Shown here in pieces: positions 41,696-50,143 of a DNA stretch of 64,000 nt (the stretch's first letter is position 1; every line of letters starts with the position of its first letter). The stretch comes from Rhodoferax sp. AJA081-3 (GTDB lineage Bacteria; Pseudomonadota; Gammaproteobacteria; Burkholderiales; Burkholderiaceae_C), in NCBI RefSeq assembly GCF_017798165.1, contig NZ_CP059068.1, positions 930,001-994,000 on the forward strand, read 5' to 3'. The translations under genes were made by a program, and so were the position numbers. The notes beneath the pieces are model-generated. The model was not told where the DNA came from. It was given only the letters and a program-made list of their open reading frames with translations, and ran no database searches.

Positions 41696-42619
41696 ATGAC
41701 ACACCCATTGCGCTCACTCTCCGGGCTGTTGGACTTTGAATGCGCGGCACGCTGGGGCAGCTTCAAACTGGCCGCCCACGAGCTGCACAAGACCGCTGCA
41801 GCCGTTAGCCAGCAGGTTAAACAATTGGAGGACAGCGTGGGCTTCGCACTCTTCATCCGCCACCCACGCCACATCGCTCTCACCGCCAAGGGCCAGGACC
41901 TGGCGGCCACGGTCAGCCGACTGGTGGGCGAGCTGCGGGCAAAAGTGACGGCCCTGCAAGACGGGGACGAGGAGAGCATTCTGCGGATCTCGGCCACCCA
42001 CTCGTTCGCCATCAAATGGCTGGTGCCGCGCCTGCACCGTTTCACCCTGTTGCACCCGGAGCTCGACATCCGGCTGGATGCGAACGATCAGCCCGTCAAC
42101 CTGGACGACGACAGCACCGATGTGGCGATCCGTTATGGCGCAACCACGGGCAGCAACGCCGATACGGTCTTCCACGACCCTTTGGTAGTGGCCTACAGCC
42201 CGGCATTGCTGGCGCCAGGGCAAGCCGCGCTGAGCCTGGCCGACGACCTCCCCCGCCAGCCCCTGTTGTACGAGGGTTCTACCGAGTGCTGGATCACACT
42301 GCTCCACGCAAACAAGGCGCTGGACCAAACGTACCACTTTGCGCGTGGCTACAGCCACTCCGGCTTGTTGACCCAGGCAGCCGTTGCCGGGCAAGGCGTG
42401 GCACTGGTGCCCTACATGATTGCGTGTGAAGATGTACGCAAGGGTGCCTTGCAACTGCTGCCCTGCCGCAGCACACCCTCGGGCGAGAGTTACCGCCTAC
42501 TGGTCAACCGCTCCAAAGCGGCCATGCCCAAGATTGCGCACTTTCGGGCCTGGATGCAGCAGGAGATGGACGACATGGTGCGCGAGATGCCGCGCTTTGC
42601 GCGGGGCGAAAGCCCTTAA
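41696..42619 (+). CDS. LysR-family transcriptional regulator
   Basis: A 307-residue LysR regulator. The N-terminal winged helix-turn-helix is LLDFECAARWGSFKLAAHEL followed by HKTAAAVSQQVKQLEDSVG, and residues 90-300 form the effector domain (RISATHSFAIKWLVPRLHRF, GVALVPYMIACEDVRKGAL). The helix-turn-helix resembles the GcvA-like subfamily. It is divergent from the epimerase gene and followed 18 bp later by a Crp/Fnr regulator. Target and ligand unknown. Confidence 0.9.
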   Translation: MTHPLRSLSGLLDFECAARWGSFKLAAHELHKTAAAVSQQVKQLEDSVGFALFIRHPRHIALTAKGQDLAATVSRLVGELRAKVTALQDGDEESILRISATHSFAIKWLVPRLHRFTLLHPELDIRLDANDQPVNLDDDSTDVAIRYGATTGSNADTVFHDPLVVAYSPALLAPGQAALSLADDLPRQPLLYEGSTECWITLLHANKALDQTYHFARGYSHSGLLTQAAVAGQGVALVPYMIACEDVRKGALQLLPCRSTPSGESYRLLVNRSKAAMPKIAHFRAWMQQEMDDMVREMPRFARGESP

Positions 42620-42637
42620 CTGCGATACTTCCGCGCC

Positions 42638-43249
42638 ATGTCTACCGCACTGAACTGTTTGATTTGCCGCCCGCCGGAACTGGAACGCCTGCTCCAGGCC
42701 GACCCCGCCATGGAGCGGGTGTGGCTGGCCTTGCCGCGCCGACACCTGGCACCCAAAGAGACCTTGCACGCCGCCGGAGACACCTTGACCCGCAGCTGGC
42801 TGGTGGAGCAAGGCCTGGTACGCACCTATTACCTGACTGCGGAAGGGATAGAGCGCAACCGATCGTTCCACGCCGAAGGCAGCTGGCTGGGTGGTGGCGT
42901 GCCACCCGTGCCCAGCATCTGCCCCTACACCATGGAGGCCATGGAGCAGACCCAGGTGGTGGAATTACCTTACGCCACCTTGCAAGGCTGGCACGATGCA
43001 TTCCCTGCGATTCGCCCGCTGCTGCATGATGCGATGAATTGCCTGTTCACCGGACAGGCGCAGCGCGAGGCCGAATTGTTGACCCTCTCGCCGCTGGAGC
43101 GTTACCAGGCGTTTATGGCAGACCAGGCGCCCATCGTGGGGCGTATCCCCATCCACCATGTGGCCAGTTATCTGGGTATTTCCAACGTTTCACTGTCACG
43201 CATTCGGGCGCGTTTGGGCATGGCCAATCAAGGGCGCGGCGCCCCGTAA
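42638..43249 (+). CDS. Crp/Fnr-family transcriptional regulator
   Basis: A 203-residue protein with an N-terminal cyclic-nucleotide-binding-like beta barrel (TLHAAGDTLTRSWLVEQGLV, RTYYLTAEGIERNRSFHAEG) and a C-terminal helix (PLERYQAFMADQAPIVGRIP followed by HHVASYLGISNVSLSRIRARLG). The conserved cluster cysteines of FNR are absent, so oxygen sensing through an Fe-S cluster is unlikely. It lies 18 bp after the LysR gene; co-transcription is possible. The effector is unknown. Confidence 0.85.
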   Translation: MSTALNCLICRPPELERLLQADPAMERVWLALPRRHLAPKETLHAAGDTLTRSWLVEQGLVRTYYLTAEGIERNRSFHAEGSWLGGGVPPVPSICPYTMEAMEQTQVVELPYATLQGWHDAFPAIRPLLHDAMNCLFTGQAQREAELLTLSPLERYQAFMADQAPIVGRIPIHHVASYLGISNVSLSRIRARLGMANQGRGAP

Positions 43250-43261
43250 ACAGGCGGTCGC

Positions 43262-43828
43262 TCAGGGCTTTTGCGGCCACGCCGAAAACGTCTTGTCCCG
43301 CGCAGGCATCTCCACACGCGGCAAACTGTCTTTATCCATGACAGCCGTGGCACTGACCAGACCATTCATGTGTAACAACTGCGCCGTGATGGCGTAGACC
43401 TCGTCATCGCCCAAACTCTTGGGCGCGTGGTAGGGCATGGCGCGGCGCACATAGTCAAACAGCGTGGTGGCATAGGGCCAGCGCGCGCCGACGGACTGCA
43501 CCAGCAAGGGGTAGTTCTTGATGCGCAAAACCCGCAGGGGATCGGTCCAGCCAAAAAAACCGTCGGACCCCACCAACCGAGCCGCCGGGCCTTCAATGCC
43601 TTTGGGGCCGTGGCAACCCGCGCACTGCGCCTGGTACAGTGCCGCGCCCTGTGACACGCTGCCCTGGCCTTTGGGCAAATTGCGACCGTCCGGAAACACG
43701 GTGATGTCAAAACGCGCAATCTGCGCCGCGTCCAATGGCTGGCCCAGATCCACGGCGTGCGCAGCCTGCCCCCACAACACAAATCCTAAAACCAGGGCCA
43801 GCAGGAGTGCCATCAAGCGTTCACGCAT
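43262..43828 (-). CDS. SoxD-like cytochrome c, partner of the sulfite dehydrogenase
   Basis: A 188-residue secreted cytochrome c with signal peptide (LMALLLALVLGFVLWGQAAHA). The heme-binding CAGCH is at residues 69-73 (ALYQAQCAGCHGPKG), and a later methionine serves as the axial ligand. The start overlaps the end of the sulfite dehydrogenase gene by 8 bp, so both are made together. It probably takes electrons from the molybdenum subunit. At 188 residues it is shorter than the diheme SoxD of Paracoccus. No soxXYZAB genes are near. Confidence 0.87.
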   Translation of the reverse strand: MRERLMALLLALVLGFVLWGQAAHAVDLGQPLDAAQIARFDITVFPDGRNLPKGQGSVSQGAALYQAQCAGCHGPKGIEGPAARLVGSDGFFGWTDPLRVLRIKNYPLLVQSVGARWPYATTLFDYVRRAMPYHAPKSLGDDEVYAITAQLLHMNGLVSATAVMDKDSLPRVEMPARDKTFSAWPQKP

Positions 43829-45098
43829 AGGTGTTCTCCACCCGGCCATCACGCCCCACCTGCCAAGCCTGTATGGCGTTGTAGTGGTTGAAAGAATGGG
43901 CGGCATACCGGCTTTTCCACGCGCTGCGTGTGGGCTGCACATTGCCGTGTTCGTCGGTGGCGCGGCTCATCAACACCGCCTTCTTGCCCTGCCATTGCCA
44001 GGGCAAGGTGAAGCGGGTGAAGGCACGGTCCAACACTGGCGCTTGCAAAGTTGCAGAAGCCCAGGTCGCTCCGCCGTCCACCGACACCTCCACCTTGGTG
44101 ATGCGCCCCCGGCCGGACCAGGCCAGGCCCCCAATCTCGTAAAAACCTTTGGCCTCTGGCAGGGTCTGCTGGCCCGATGGATGGGTGATGAGGGACTTGA
44201 CCTCCATGGGAAAGGCAAACCGCTCGATGCGCCCGTCCTTCAACACCTGGGTGTAGAGGCCGGACTCGTCCTTGGTGTAGGCCGGTGCATCCACCACTTC
44301 CAGCCGGTGCAGCCACTTCACATTGACGTTGCCCTCCCACCCCGGCATAAAGAGGCGCAGTGGGTAACCTTGTGACGCCCGCAGGCGTTCGCCGTTTTGG
44401 TACAGCGCCAGCATGCCGTCTTTTGCCAGGGCCGACAGCGGCAGGCTGCGGCTGTGGGAGCCACCGTCTGCCCCCTCTACCACCACCCATTGGGCGCTGT
44501 CTTTGAGACCCACCTCGTTGAAGATGTAGGACAGGGGCACACCCGTCCACTCTGCACACGACACCTCCCCCGCCAGATCACCCAGCGTGTGGTCCAGCGC
44601 CGTCAACGACAGTGCATTGGCCGCCGAGTTGCCCGCGCATTCCAGAAAGTGGACCTTGCTGACCATGGGGTAACGCGCCAAGCGTTCCATATCAAATTTC
44701 AAGGGGCGTTGCACCAGGCCGTGGACCATCAACACGTGTTGTTCGGGTGTTATGTCCGGTATGCCGTTGTGGTGGGTTGCAAAGTGCAGGCCATTGGGGG
44801 TGATGATGCCGCGCTGGTGCTGCAAGGGTGAGCGCCAGACGCTGAAACCAGCTGCGCGGGATTCGGTGCGCACCACGCTGCTCTCATGGGGCGAAGGCAG
44901 GCCATAAGCCAGATCAGAGCCCCCGGGTGTTTTCATGGCGTTCGGCAGGCGCTCACCCAGGGGTGTAACCACTGGGCCTGCGCCGCCAGCGCTCGCCACA
45001 CCCGCCCATGCGGCCGCGCCAAGCCCCATGCCCCTGCGTAAAAACTGCCTGCGCGGCGCTGCTGCGCCCGCCTGTGCCTCTGCCGTGTCCCAAACCAT
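43821..45098 (-). CDS. SoxC-like sulfite dehydrogenase molybdenum subunit
   Basis: A 425-residue sulfite-oxidase-family protein. A twin-arginine signal (RRQFLRRGMGLGAAAWAGVA) directs folded export. The molybdopterin domain runs from about 80 to 290 with the Mo-ligating Cys154 in KVHFLECAGNSAA, and the C-terminal dimerisation domain covers 300-420 (GRITKVEVSVDGGATW). The start is ATG 45098; the longer frame adds only 15 residues. In Sox systems SoxCD oxidises the sulfane sulfur on SoxY; alone, related enzymes oxidise sulfite. Without sox neighbours, a sulfite role is favoured. Confidence 0.9.
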   Translation of the reverse strand: MVWDTAEAQAGAAAPRRQFLRRGMGLGAAAWAGVASAGGAGPVVTPLGERLPNAMKTPGGSDLAYGLPSPHESSVVRTESRAAGFSVWRSPLQHQRGIITPNGLHFATHHNGIPDITPEQHVLMVHGLVQRPLKFDMERLARYPMVSKVHFLECAGNSAANALSLTALDHTLGDLAGEVSCAEWTGVPLSYIFNEVGLKDSAQWVVVEGADGGSHSRSLPLSALAKDGMLALYQNGERLRASQGYPLRLFMPGWEGNVNVKWLHRLEVVDAPAYTKDESGLYTQVLKDGRIERFAFPMEVKSLITHPSGQQTLPEAKGFYEIGGLAWSGRGRITKVEVSVDGGATWASATLQAPVLDRAFTRFTLPWQWQGKKAVLMSRATDEHGNVQPTRSAWKSRYAAHSFNHYNAIQAWQVGRDGRVENTYA

Positions 45099-45214
45099 GT
45101 GTTGAACCCTGAAGATATACGGCACCGTTTGGCCGCCGGGCAAGTGTTGTCGCTTACAGGGATAGGCGCATTAACAATGGTTAAGACCGCAGACTATCTT
45201 TCTCTCGCCTGCGG

Positions 45215-46828
45215 CTACTTGCCACCGGTCATGCGGGCCAGTGCGCCGGCATAGAGCTGGTATTTTTTGTTGGCCGGGTTCAAGATAAAAACGCGGTCCA
45301 ACAGGGCACGAACTTCCTGGATCAGGTCTTCGCTCTTACCTTCCTTGTTCATCAAACCTATCAACAAGGCGCACAGGTTCAGTATCACCATTTCGCTGTT
45401 GGGCAGGTTCTTCACCGCGGTGCGGAGCAGCTTGGCGCCTTCCAGGAACTCACCCTTCTTGGCCAACACCACCCCTTCGTTGTTGATGTTGATAACCTCC
45501 TGCTTGGACTCCTTGATCAACGCCGCGCCTTCCGCACCCAGGTTGGCCCCCTGGAAGACGGACTCGATCTGCCGCGCAATTTCCACATTTTCGTGGTTGT
45601 TCTTGACCAGGTCGCGCATCAGATTGCAGGCCTGGTCTTTTTTGCCCAGGGCGAACAGGGCCTGGGCCATTTCCATGGCGGTTTCAGGGGTCGCCTTGCC
45701 AGGCAGGCTGGCCATCAACTGCTCCGCCTGGGCCATGGCAGCCTGGGCCTTGTCGGCCTGCCCCATGGTTTGGTAGACGGCACTTTCTGCGGCAGCGGTC
45801 TGTATTGCGGCCTCCGGGTTGTCCTTGAAGGCGCTCTTGCTGCGGGCCAACACTTTCAAGGCTTCGTCTGGCGCATCCTTTTTCGACAGCACCCTGGCCA
45901 GCCCGGCGTACACCGCCGCACTCTTGTGTGCGGAGAACTCGCTGATCTTGATATTTTTTTCGAACGCCGCCTGTGCGATGTCCATTTCGCCATTCCTGTA
46001 CGCCGCTTCACCCAGGGCCTTTTGCCGCGCCGACGAATTGGGCGAAAGTTTCACCGCGTCCAGCAACACCTGTTGGGCCTGGCTGCCTTCACCCAGAGCG
46101 ACCAGGGATTTGACCAGCCAGTCGGAGGCCTCGATAAACATGCGGTTTTCATTCAGCACCTGCTGGAAGACATCACGGGCCGCAGCGTAGTTTCCGGTCA
46201 GGTAGTGGACCTTGCCCAGTCCCGTTCGGGCCCAGGGCACACTGCGCGTAGCCAGCACCGATTCAAACAATGCACGTGCCATTTCAAAATCGCCCAGCGT
46301 AATCAATAGGTCACCCTTGATGCGCAGAATCTCCTGAGGGTTGGGGACCTGACCCTGCAGTTGCTGGTCGCACTGCGCCACCGCACCGGCAAAGTCCTTG
46401 GCTTTGATGGCCGCTTCAATACCGCCCAAGGACTGTTTCCTGAGAATGAGCTTTTCCAGCCGGGCCTCCAACAGACTCTGGTTAATCGGCTTGAGCAGGT
46501 AGTCGTCGGGTTTGACCTCGGCCGCGCCCATCACCATGTCGGTGGTTTTTTCGGCCGTCACCATGACCCAGATGGTGGACACGCCGATGTAGTCATGCAT
46601 GCGCGCTTCATCCAGAACCTGCTGGCCATTCTGGCCAGTGCCCAGGTTGAAGTCGCAGATCACAATGCTGTAGCGCGTGTTGCGCAACTGGCTCAAGGCT
46701 TCCTTGCCATTGGCCGCCGTATCCACATGGGTTACCCCCATGGCCTTCACAAAATCCCGCAGCATGGTGCGCATGCCCTGAAAGTCGTCAATCACCAGTA
46801 TCTTGGCCTGTGTCAGGGAAACCGTCAT
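45215..46828 (-). CDS. Response regulator with C-terminal TPR repeats
   Basis: A 537-residue protein. Residues 7-130 are a receiver domain with acidic Asp14/Asp15 (LVIDDFQGMR), phosphoacceptor Asp59 (SIVICDFNLG) and Lys in LLKPI. The remaining 400 residues are helical tetratricopeptide-type repeats (EILRIKGDLLITLGDFEMAR, GLGKVHYLTGNYAAARDVFQ and others), with no DNA-binding domain. It is 27 bp after the histidine kinase gene, a matched pair. It probably acts by protein contact. ATG 46828 is chosen over the longer frame. Confidence 0.9.
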   Translation of the reverse strand: MTVSLTQAKILVIDDFQGMRTMLRDFVKAMGVTHVDTAANGKEALSQLRNTRYSIVICDFNLGTGQNGQQVLDEARMHDYIGVSTIWVMVTAEKTTDMVMGAAEVKPDDYLLKPINQSLLEARLEKLILRKQSLGGIEAAIKAKDFAGAVAQCDQQLQGQVPNPQEILRIKGDLLITLGDFEMARALFESVLATRSVPWARTGLGKVHYLTGNYAAARDVFQQVLNENRMFIEASDWLVKSLVALGEGSQAQQVLLDAVKLSPNSSARQKALGEAAYRNGEMDIAQAAFEKNIKISEFSAHKSAAVYAGLARVLSKKDAPDEALKVLARSKSAFKDNPEAAIQTAAAESAVYQTMGQADKAQAAMAQAEQLMASLPGKATPETAMEMAQALFALGKKDQACNLMRDLVKNNHENVEIARQIESVFQGANLGAEGAALIKESKQEVININNEGVVLAKKGEFLEGAKLLRTAVKNLPNSEMVILNLCALLIGLMNKEGKSEDLIQEVRALLDRVFILNPANKKYQLYAGALARMTGGK

Positions 46829-46855
46829 GGTTTTGCTCTTTCTCTGCAAACAGAA

Positions 46856-47548
46856 CTAGGGAAGCCGCAGCACAAAACATCCGCCGCCATACGCGCCGCC
46901 GTTCTCTATGGTCAGCGTACCGTGGCGGTCGGCATTTTTGTGCATGCCCGCCACCTTGGACGAAAAGTAGAAGCCCAGCCCGGTGCTGCCACTTAAAAAA
47001 TTGATGCTCTTGTTGGCGGACACCCCGTCTGTGAGCAACATGCCCGCAGGGTAACCGCGCCCGTTGTCTTCTACCCGCAGCTCCAGCATGCCATCGTGCA
47101 GCGCCGCCGCGACGCGTATCTTGTCGTGGGTGTAGTTGTAGGCGTTGTTCAGTGCGTTGACCAGCACACCCTCCACCAGGTCCCGGTCTATGTACCAGTA
47201 GCAGTCTGCCGCGCAATCGACTGTGATGGACACGCCCTTGAACTCCATGATGGATTCATTCTGCAGAATGGCATCCTGTATCACTTCGCGTACGGCATGC
47301 TCTGCAATGTCAATCGGGTAAATGGAGTTGCCCAGTTTGTAGAGGCTGAGCAACTGGATGAGGTTAGAGTTCATCCGGTTGGCCTGGTAGATCACATGGC
47401 CCAGGTTTTCGAAGGTGGGGGTGTCGCCCCGCTCGCGGCACTGCGTGGCAATACGCTCCAACGCGCTGACCTGCACATTCAGCGAATTCTTCATGTCGTG
47501 GATGGTCGACGCAATCAGATCGGTGAAACTGATGTCCTCTTGTGCCAT
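46856..47548 (-). CDS. Soluble sensor histidine kinase
   Basis: A 230-residue kinase without membrane segment. The H-box is TIHDMKNSLNVQ (His17), the N-box region is NALNNAYNYT, the G-boxes are ELRVEDNGRGYPAG and STGLGFYFSSKVAGMH. There is no sensor domain, so it must receive signals from another protein or act as a phosphotransfer partner. It is the first gene of the pair with the TPR response regulator. Input unknown. Confidence 0.87.
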   Translation of the reverse strand: MAQEDISFTDLIASTIHDMKNSLNVQVSALERIATQCRERGDTPTFENLGHVIYQANRMNSNLIQLLSLYKLGNSIYPIDIAEHAVREVIQDAILQNESIMEFKGVSITVDCAADCYWYIDRDLVEGVLVNALNNAYNYTHDKIRVAAALHDGMLELRVEDNGRGYPAGMLLTDGVSANKSINFLSGSTGLGFYFSSKVAGMHKNADRHGTLTIENGGAYGGGCFVLRLP

Positions 47549-47656
47549 GCCTTACACCTTCTGTTTCAAATTCGGGATGGGAAGCAATACCGCCACGATC
47601 GGACTCCTGGGGTTTAATCGCAGATCGCAACGGCTCGATGGCCGCAAAAACACTGT

Positions 47657-48883
47657 ATGTCAAATATGCAATATTCACAAACTCCTGGGCGCATGCTGGC
47701 GACCAGGCTGGGCGCGGCACTGGTCTTGGGTGCCTGCACCATGGCAGCACATGCTGCACCCCGCACACCCGTGCAGGACAGCGAAGTCATCGAACGCCTG
47801 CAACTGCGCCCGGGTGATGCCACCGCACGCGAGTTATCGGCCCTGCGCGCGGCAGTGGCCAGCCAACCCAACAACCCTGAGCCGGCAGTTGCCCTGGCCC
47901 AGCGTTACTTTGCATTGGCTGCAGAGCGCGGCGACCCACGGTATGTGGGTTATGCAGACGCACTGGTCAACCGCTTTGCAACCCAGATGAACGCCCCGCT
48001 GTTGATGGTGCGAGGCATGGTGCGGCAGTACCGCCACGGCTTTGCCGAGGCGTTGGCGGACTTTGAAGCCGCCTTGAAACTGGACGCTGACCTGGCTGGG
48101 GCCCATGCCTGGCGCGCGGCCATCTACCTGGTGCAAGCCAACTATGGCGCGGCGGCGCAGGAGTGCACGGCGCTGCAGCGCCTGCAACGCCCTGTGCTCC
48201 ACGGGGGCTGTGCGGGGCTGACACAGGCCTACACCGGCCAACTGGGTGCGGCCTACAAGACTTTGCAACTGGCGCTGGCCAGCGCACAAGACGAGGACCA
48301 GCGCCTGTGGCTGCACACGCGCCTGGGCGAGGTGGCAGGCTGGCAGGGGCAGACCAACCTGGCTGAGCAACACTATCGACAAGCCCTGGCCTTGGGTGTG
48401 GACGATGGTTACCTGCTGGCTGCCTGGACCGACTTTCTGCTGGATGCTGGACGCCCAGAACAGGTGATCCAGCAGCTGGCCCAATGGGAGTCCAACGACG
48501 GTCTGTTGCTGCGCCTGGCAGAAGCAGAAACGCTGTTGAAGCTGCCGGCGGCTGCAGCCCATACCCAGACCCTGGCGGACCGGTTTGCTGCCGCCAAGCT
48601 GCGTGGCGACACCACACACCAGGCGGAAAAAGCGCGCTTTTACCTGCGGCTGCGCAAAGACGCCAAAGAGGCGCTGCGCCTGGCCAACGAAAACTACGCC
48701 GTACAAAAAGAACCGCGCGATGCCCGCATCGTGCTGGAGTCTGCCCTGGCCGATCGCAATCCCGCCGCTGCGGCCGCCGTGCTGGAATGGCTTCGCACCA
48801 GCGGGTTTGAAGGCACTGTGCTGCGAGCCTTGGCCCAGCAGTTGCAGCCGCAACAAACCTCGACCGCCGGAGGTGGCAAATGA
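47657..48883 (+). CDS. Secreted TPR-repeat protein
   Basis: A 408-residue protein with an N-terminal export signal (LATRLGAALVLGACTMAAHA). It is followed by alpha-helical TPR-like repeats (EPAVALAQRYFALAAERGD, AHAWRAAIYLVQANYGAAAQ, RLGEVAGWQGQTNLAEQHYR). A shorter start at Met13 (47693) also fits the signal peptide. Its stop overlaps the start of the HupE/UreJ gene (ATGA), so the two are translated together. Function unknown; a periplasmic scaffold for the transporter is inference. Confidence 0.8.
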   Translation: MSNMQYSQTPGRMLATRLGAALVLGACTMAAHAAPRTPVQDSEVIERLQLRPGDATARELSALRAAVASQPNNPEPAVALAQRYFALAAERGDPRYVGYADALVNRFATQMNAPLLMVRGMVRQYRHGFAEALADFEAALKLDADLAGAHAWRAAIYLVQANYGAAAQECTALQRLQRPVLHGGCAGLTQAYTGQLGAAYKTLQLALASAQDEDQRLWLHTRLGEVAGWQGQTNLAEQHYRQALALGVDDGYLLAAWTDFLLDAGRPEQVIQQLAQWESNDGLLLRLAEAETLLKLPAAAAHTQTLADRFAAAKLRGDTTHQAEKARFYLRLRKDAKEALRLANENYAVQKEPRDARIVLESALADRNPAAAAAVLEWLRTSGFEGTVLRALAQQLQPQQTSTAGGGK

Positions 48884-50025
48884 TGATGCGCACATTGTTG
48901 CTATTGCCCCTGCTGTTCTGCCTGCACCTGAGCGCCTGGGCCCACAAGGCCAGCGACAGCTATCTGGTGGTCCAGGCAACAGGCACCACAGTCACGGTGC
49001 AATGGGACATCGCCGTGCGCGATATCGACTTTGCACTAGGCCTGGACCAGGATGGCAGCGGCGATATCACCTGGGGGGAGCTGCGGACCCGCCAGGCCGA
49101 CATGGCGGCTTGGGCACTCAGCCGACTGGAGCTGACACGCGGGGGTGGTGTATGCCCCCTGCAGGTCCAACAATTGCAGGTCGATGAACATACCGATGGG
49201 GCTTTTGCCGTGCTGCAGATCGCGGGCACCTGCCCCGGCGCTGCGGGTCCGTTGGGGCTGCAATACCGGTTATTGTTTGACCTGGACGGCCTGCACCGCG
49301 GCCTTTTGCGTGCCACGGTAGACGGCGGCACACACACCGCAGTGTTGTCGCCTACCAGCGGTGCCCTGCAGTTTGGAGCCGACGGCATTTCACGGCTGGC
49401 GCAGTTCAAGCAGTACCTGTTCGAAGGTGTGTGGCACATCTGGATTGGTTTCGACCACATCCTCTTTTTGCTGGCGCTTCTGCTGCCGGCAGTCCTCGCG
49501 CGTACTAGCCCCCAGGGCCAGTGGCGCGGTGCAGAGCGTTTTGGCCTGGCATGGAAAGAGGTGTTGTGGGTGGTGACCTCGTTCACCGTCGCCCACTCCA
49601 TCACCCTGTCACTGGCGGCGCTGGGCTTGGTGTCCTTGCCTTCGCGCCTGGTCGAGTCGGCCATTGCCTTGTCTGTGGTGCTGGCGGCGGCCAATAATGT
49701 GTGGCCCGTGGTGGAAGGTCGGCGCTGGGTGGTGGCGTTTTGTTTTGGCCTGATCCACGGCTTTGGTTTTGCCAGTGTGCTGGCCGAGCTGGGTCTGCCC
49801 ACCGATGCACTGGCCTTGTCTCTGCTGGGTTTCAACCTGGGAGTGGAAACGGGTCAGCTGGCCATCGTCGCCGTATTCCTGCCTGTCGCCTTCGCGCTGC
49901 GCCACACGGCGTTCTACCGCAAGGGTGTGTTTGTGGGGGGCTCGCTGCTGACGATGTTGGTGGCTGCGCTGTGGCTGGTGGAGCGGGTGTTTGACCTCAA
50001 ACTGTTCACCGGCGCCGGCGGGTAA
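48880..50025 (+). CDS. HupE/UreJ-type membrane protein with EF-hand motif
   Basis: A 381-residue protein with a signal peptide, a soluble N-terminal part and a membrane domain. DQDGSGDITWGE (residues 56-67) fits an EF-hand calcium loop. The C-terminal half has about six helices with the HupE/UreJ signature HIWIGFDHILFLLALLLP, FTVAHSITLSLAALG and FGLIHGFGFA. HupE/UreJ proteins take up nickel or cobalt, but this longer 'HupE/UreJ_2' type is of unknown substrate. No hydrogenase or urease genes are near. Confidence 0.85.
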   Translation: MMMRTLLLLPLLFCLHLSAWAHKASDSYLVVQATGTTVTVQWDIAVRDIDFALGLDQDGSGDITWGELRTRQADMAAWALSRLELTRGGGVCPLQVQQLQVDEHTDGAFAVLQIAGTCPGAAGPLGLQYRLLFDLDGLHRGLLRATVDGGTHTAVLSPTSGALQFGADGISRLAQFKQYLFEGVWHIWIGFDHILFLLALLLPAVLARTSPQGQWRGAERFGLAWKEVLWVVTSFTVAHSITLSLAALGLVSLPSRLVESAIALSVVLAAANNVWPVVEGRRWVVAFCFGLIHGFGFASVLAELGLPTDALALSLLGFNLGVETGQLAIVAVFLPVAFALRHTAFYRKGVFVGGSLLTMLVAALWLVERVFDLKLFTGAGG

Positions 50026-50034
50026 TTTCCCCGC

Positions 50035-50122
50035 CGGGCCGCCCCAAGGGGAGGACTCGGGGTTTTGCCAAATGCGCCCCCTCGGGGGGCAGCGCAGCAC
50101 ACGAAGTGGCAAGCGTGGGGGC
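50035..50122. repeat. GC-rich intergenic repeat
   Basis: The gap before the RsmH-like gene holds GCCGCCCCAAGGGGAGG, an inverted partner CCCCCTCGGGGGGCAGCGCA and ACGAAGTGGCAAGCGTGG. I recall closely similar strings between genes in many Comamonadaceae genomes, but could not search for copies. Confidence 0.5.
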
Positions 50123-50143
50123 AACATAAACGACAATCGGGGC

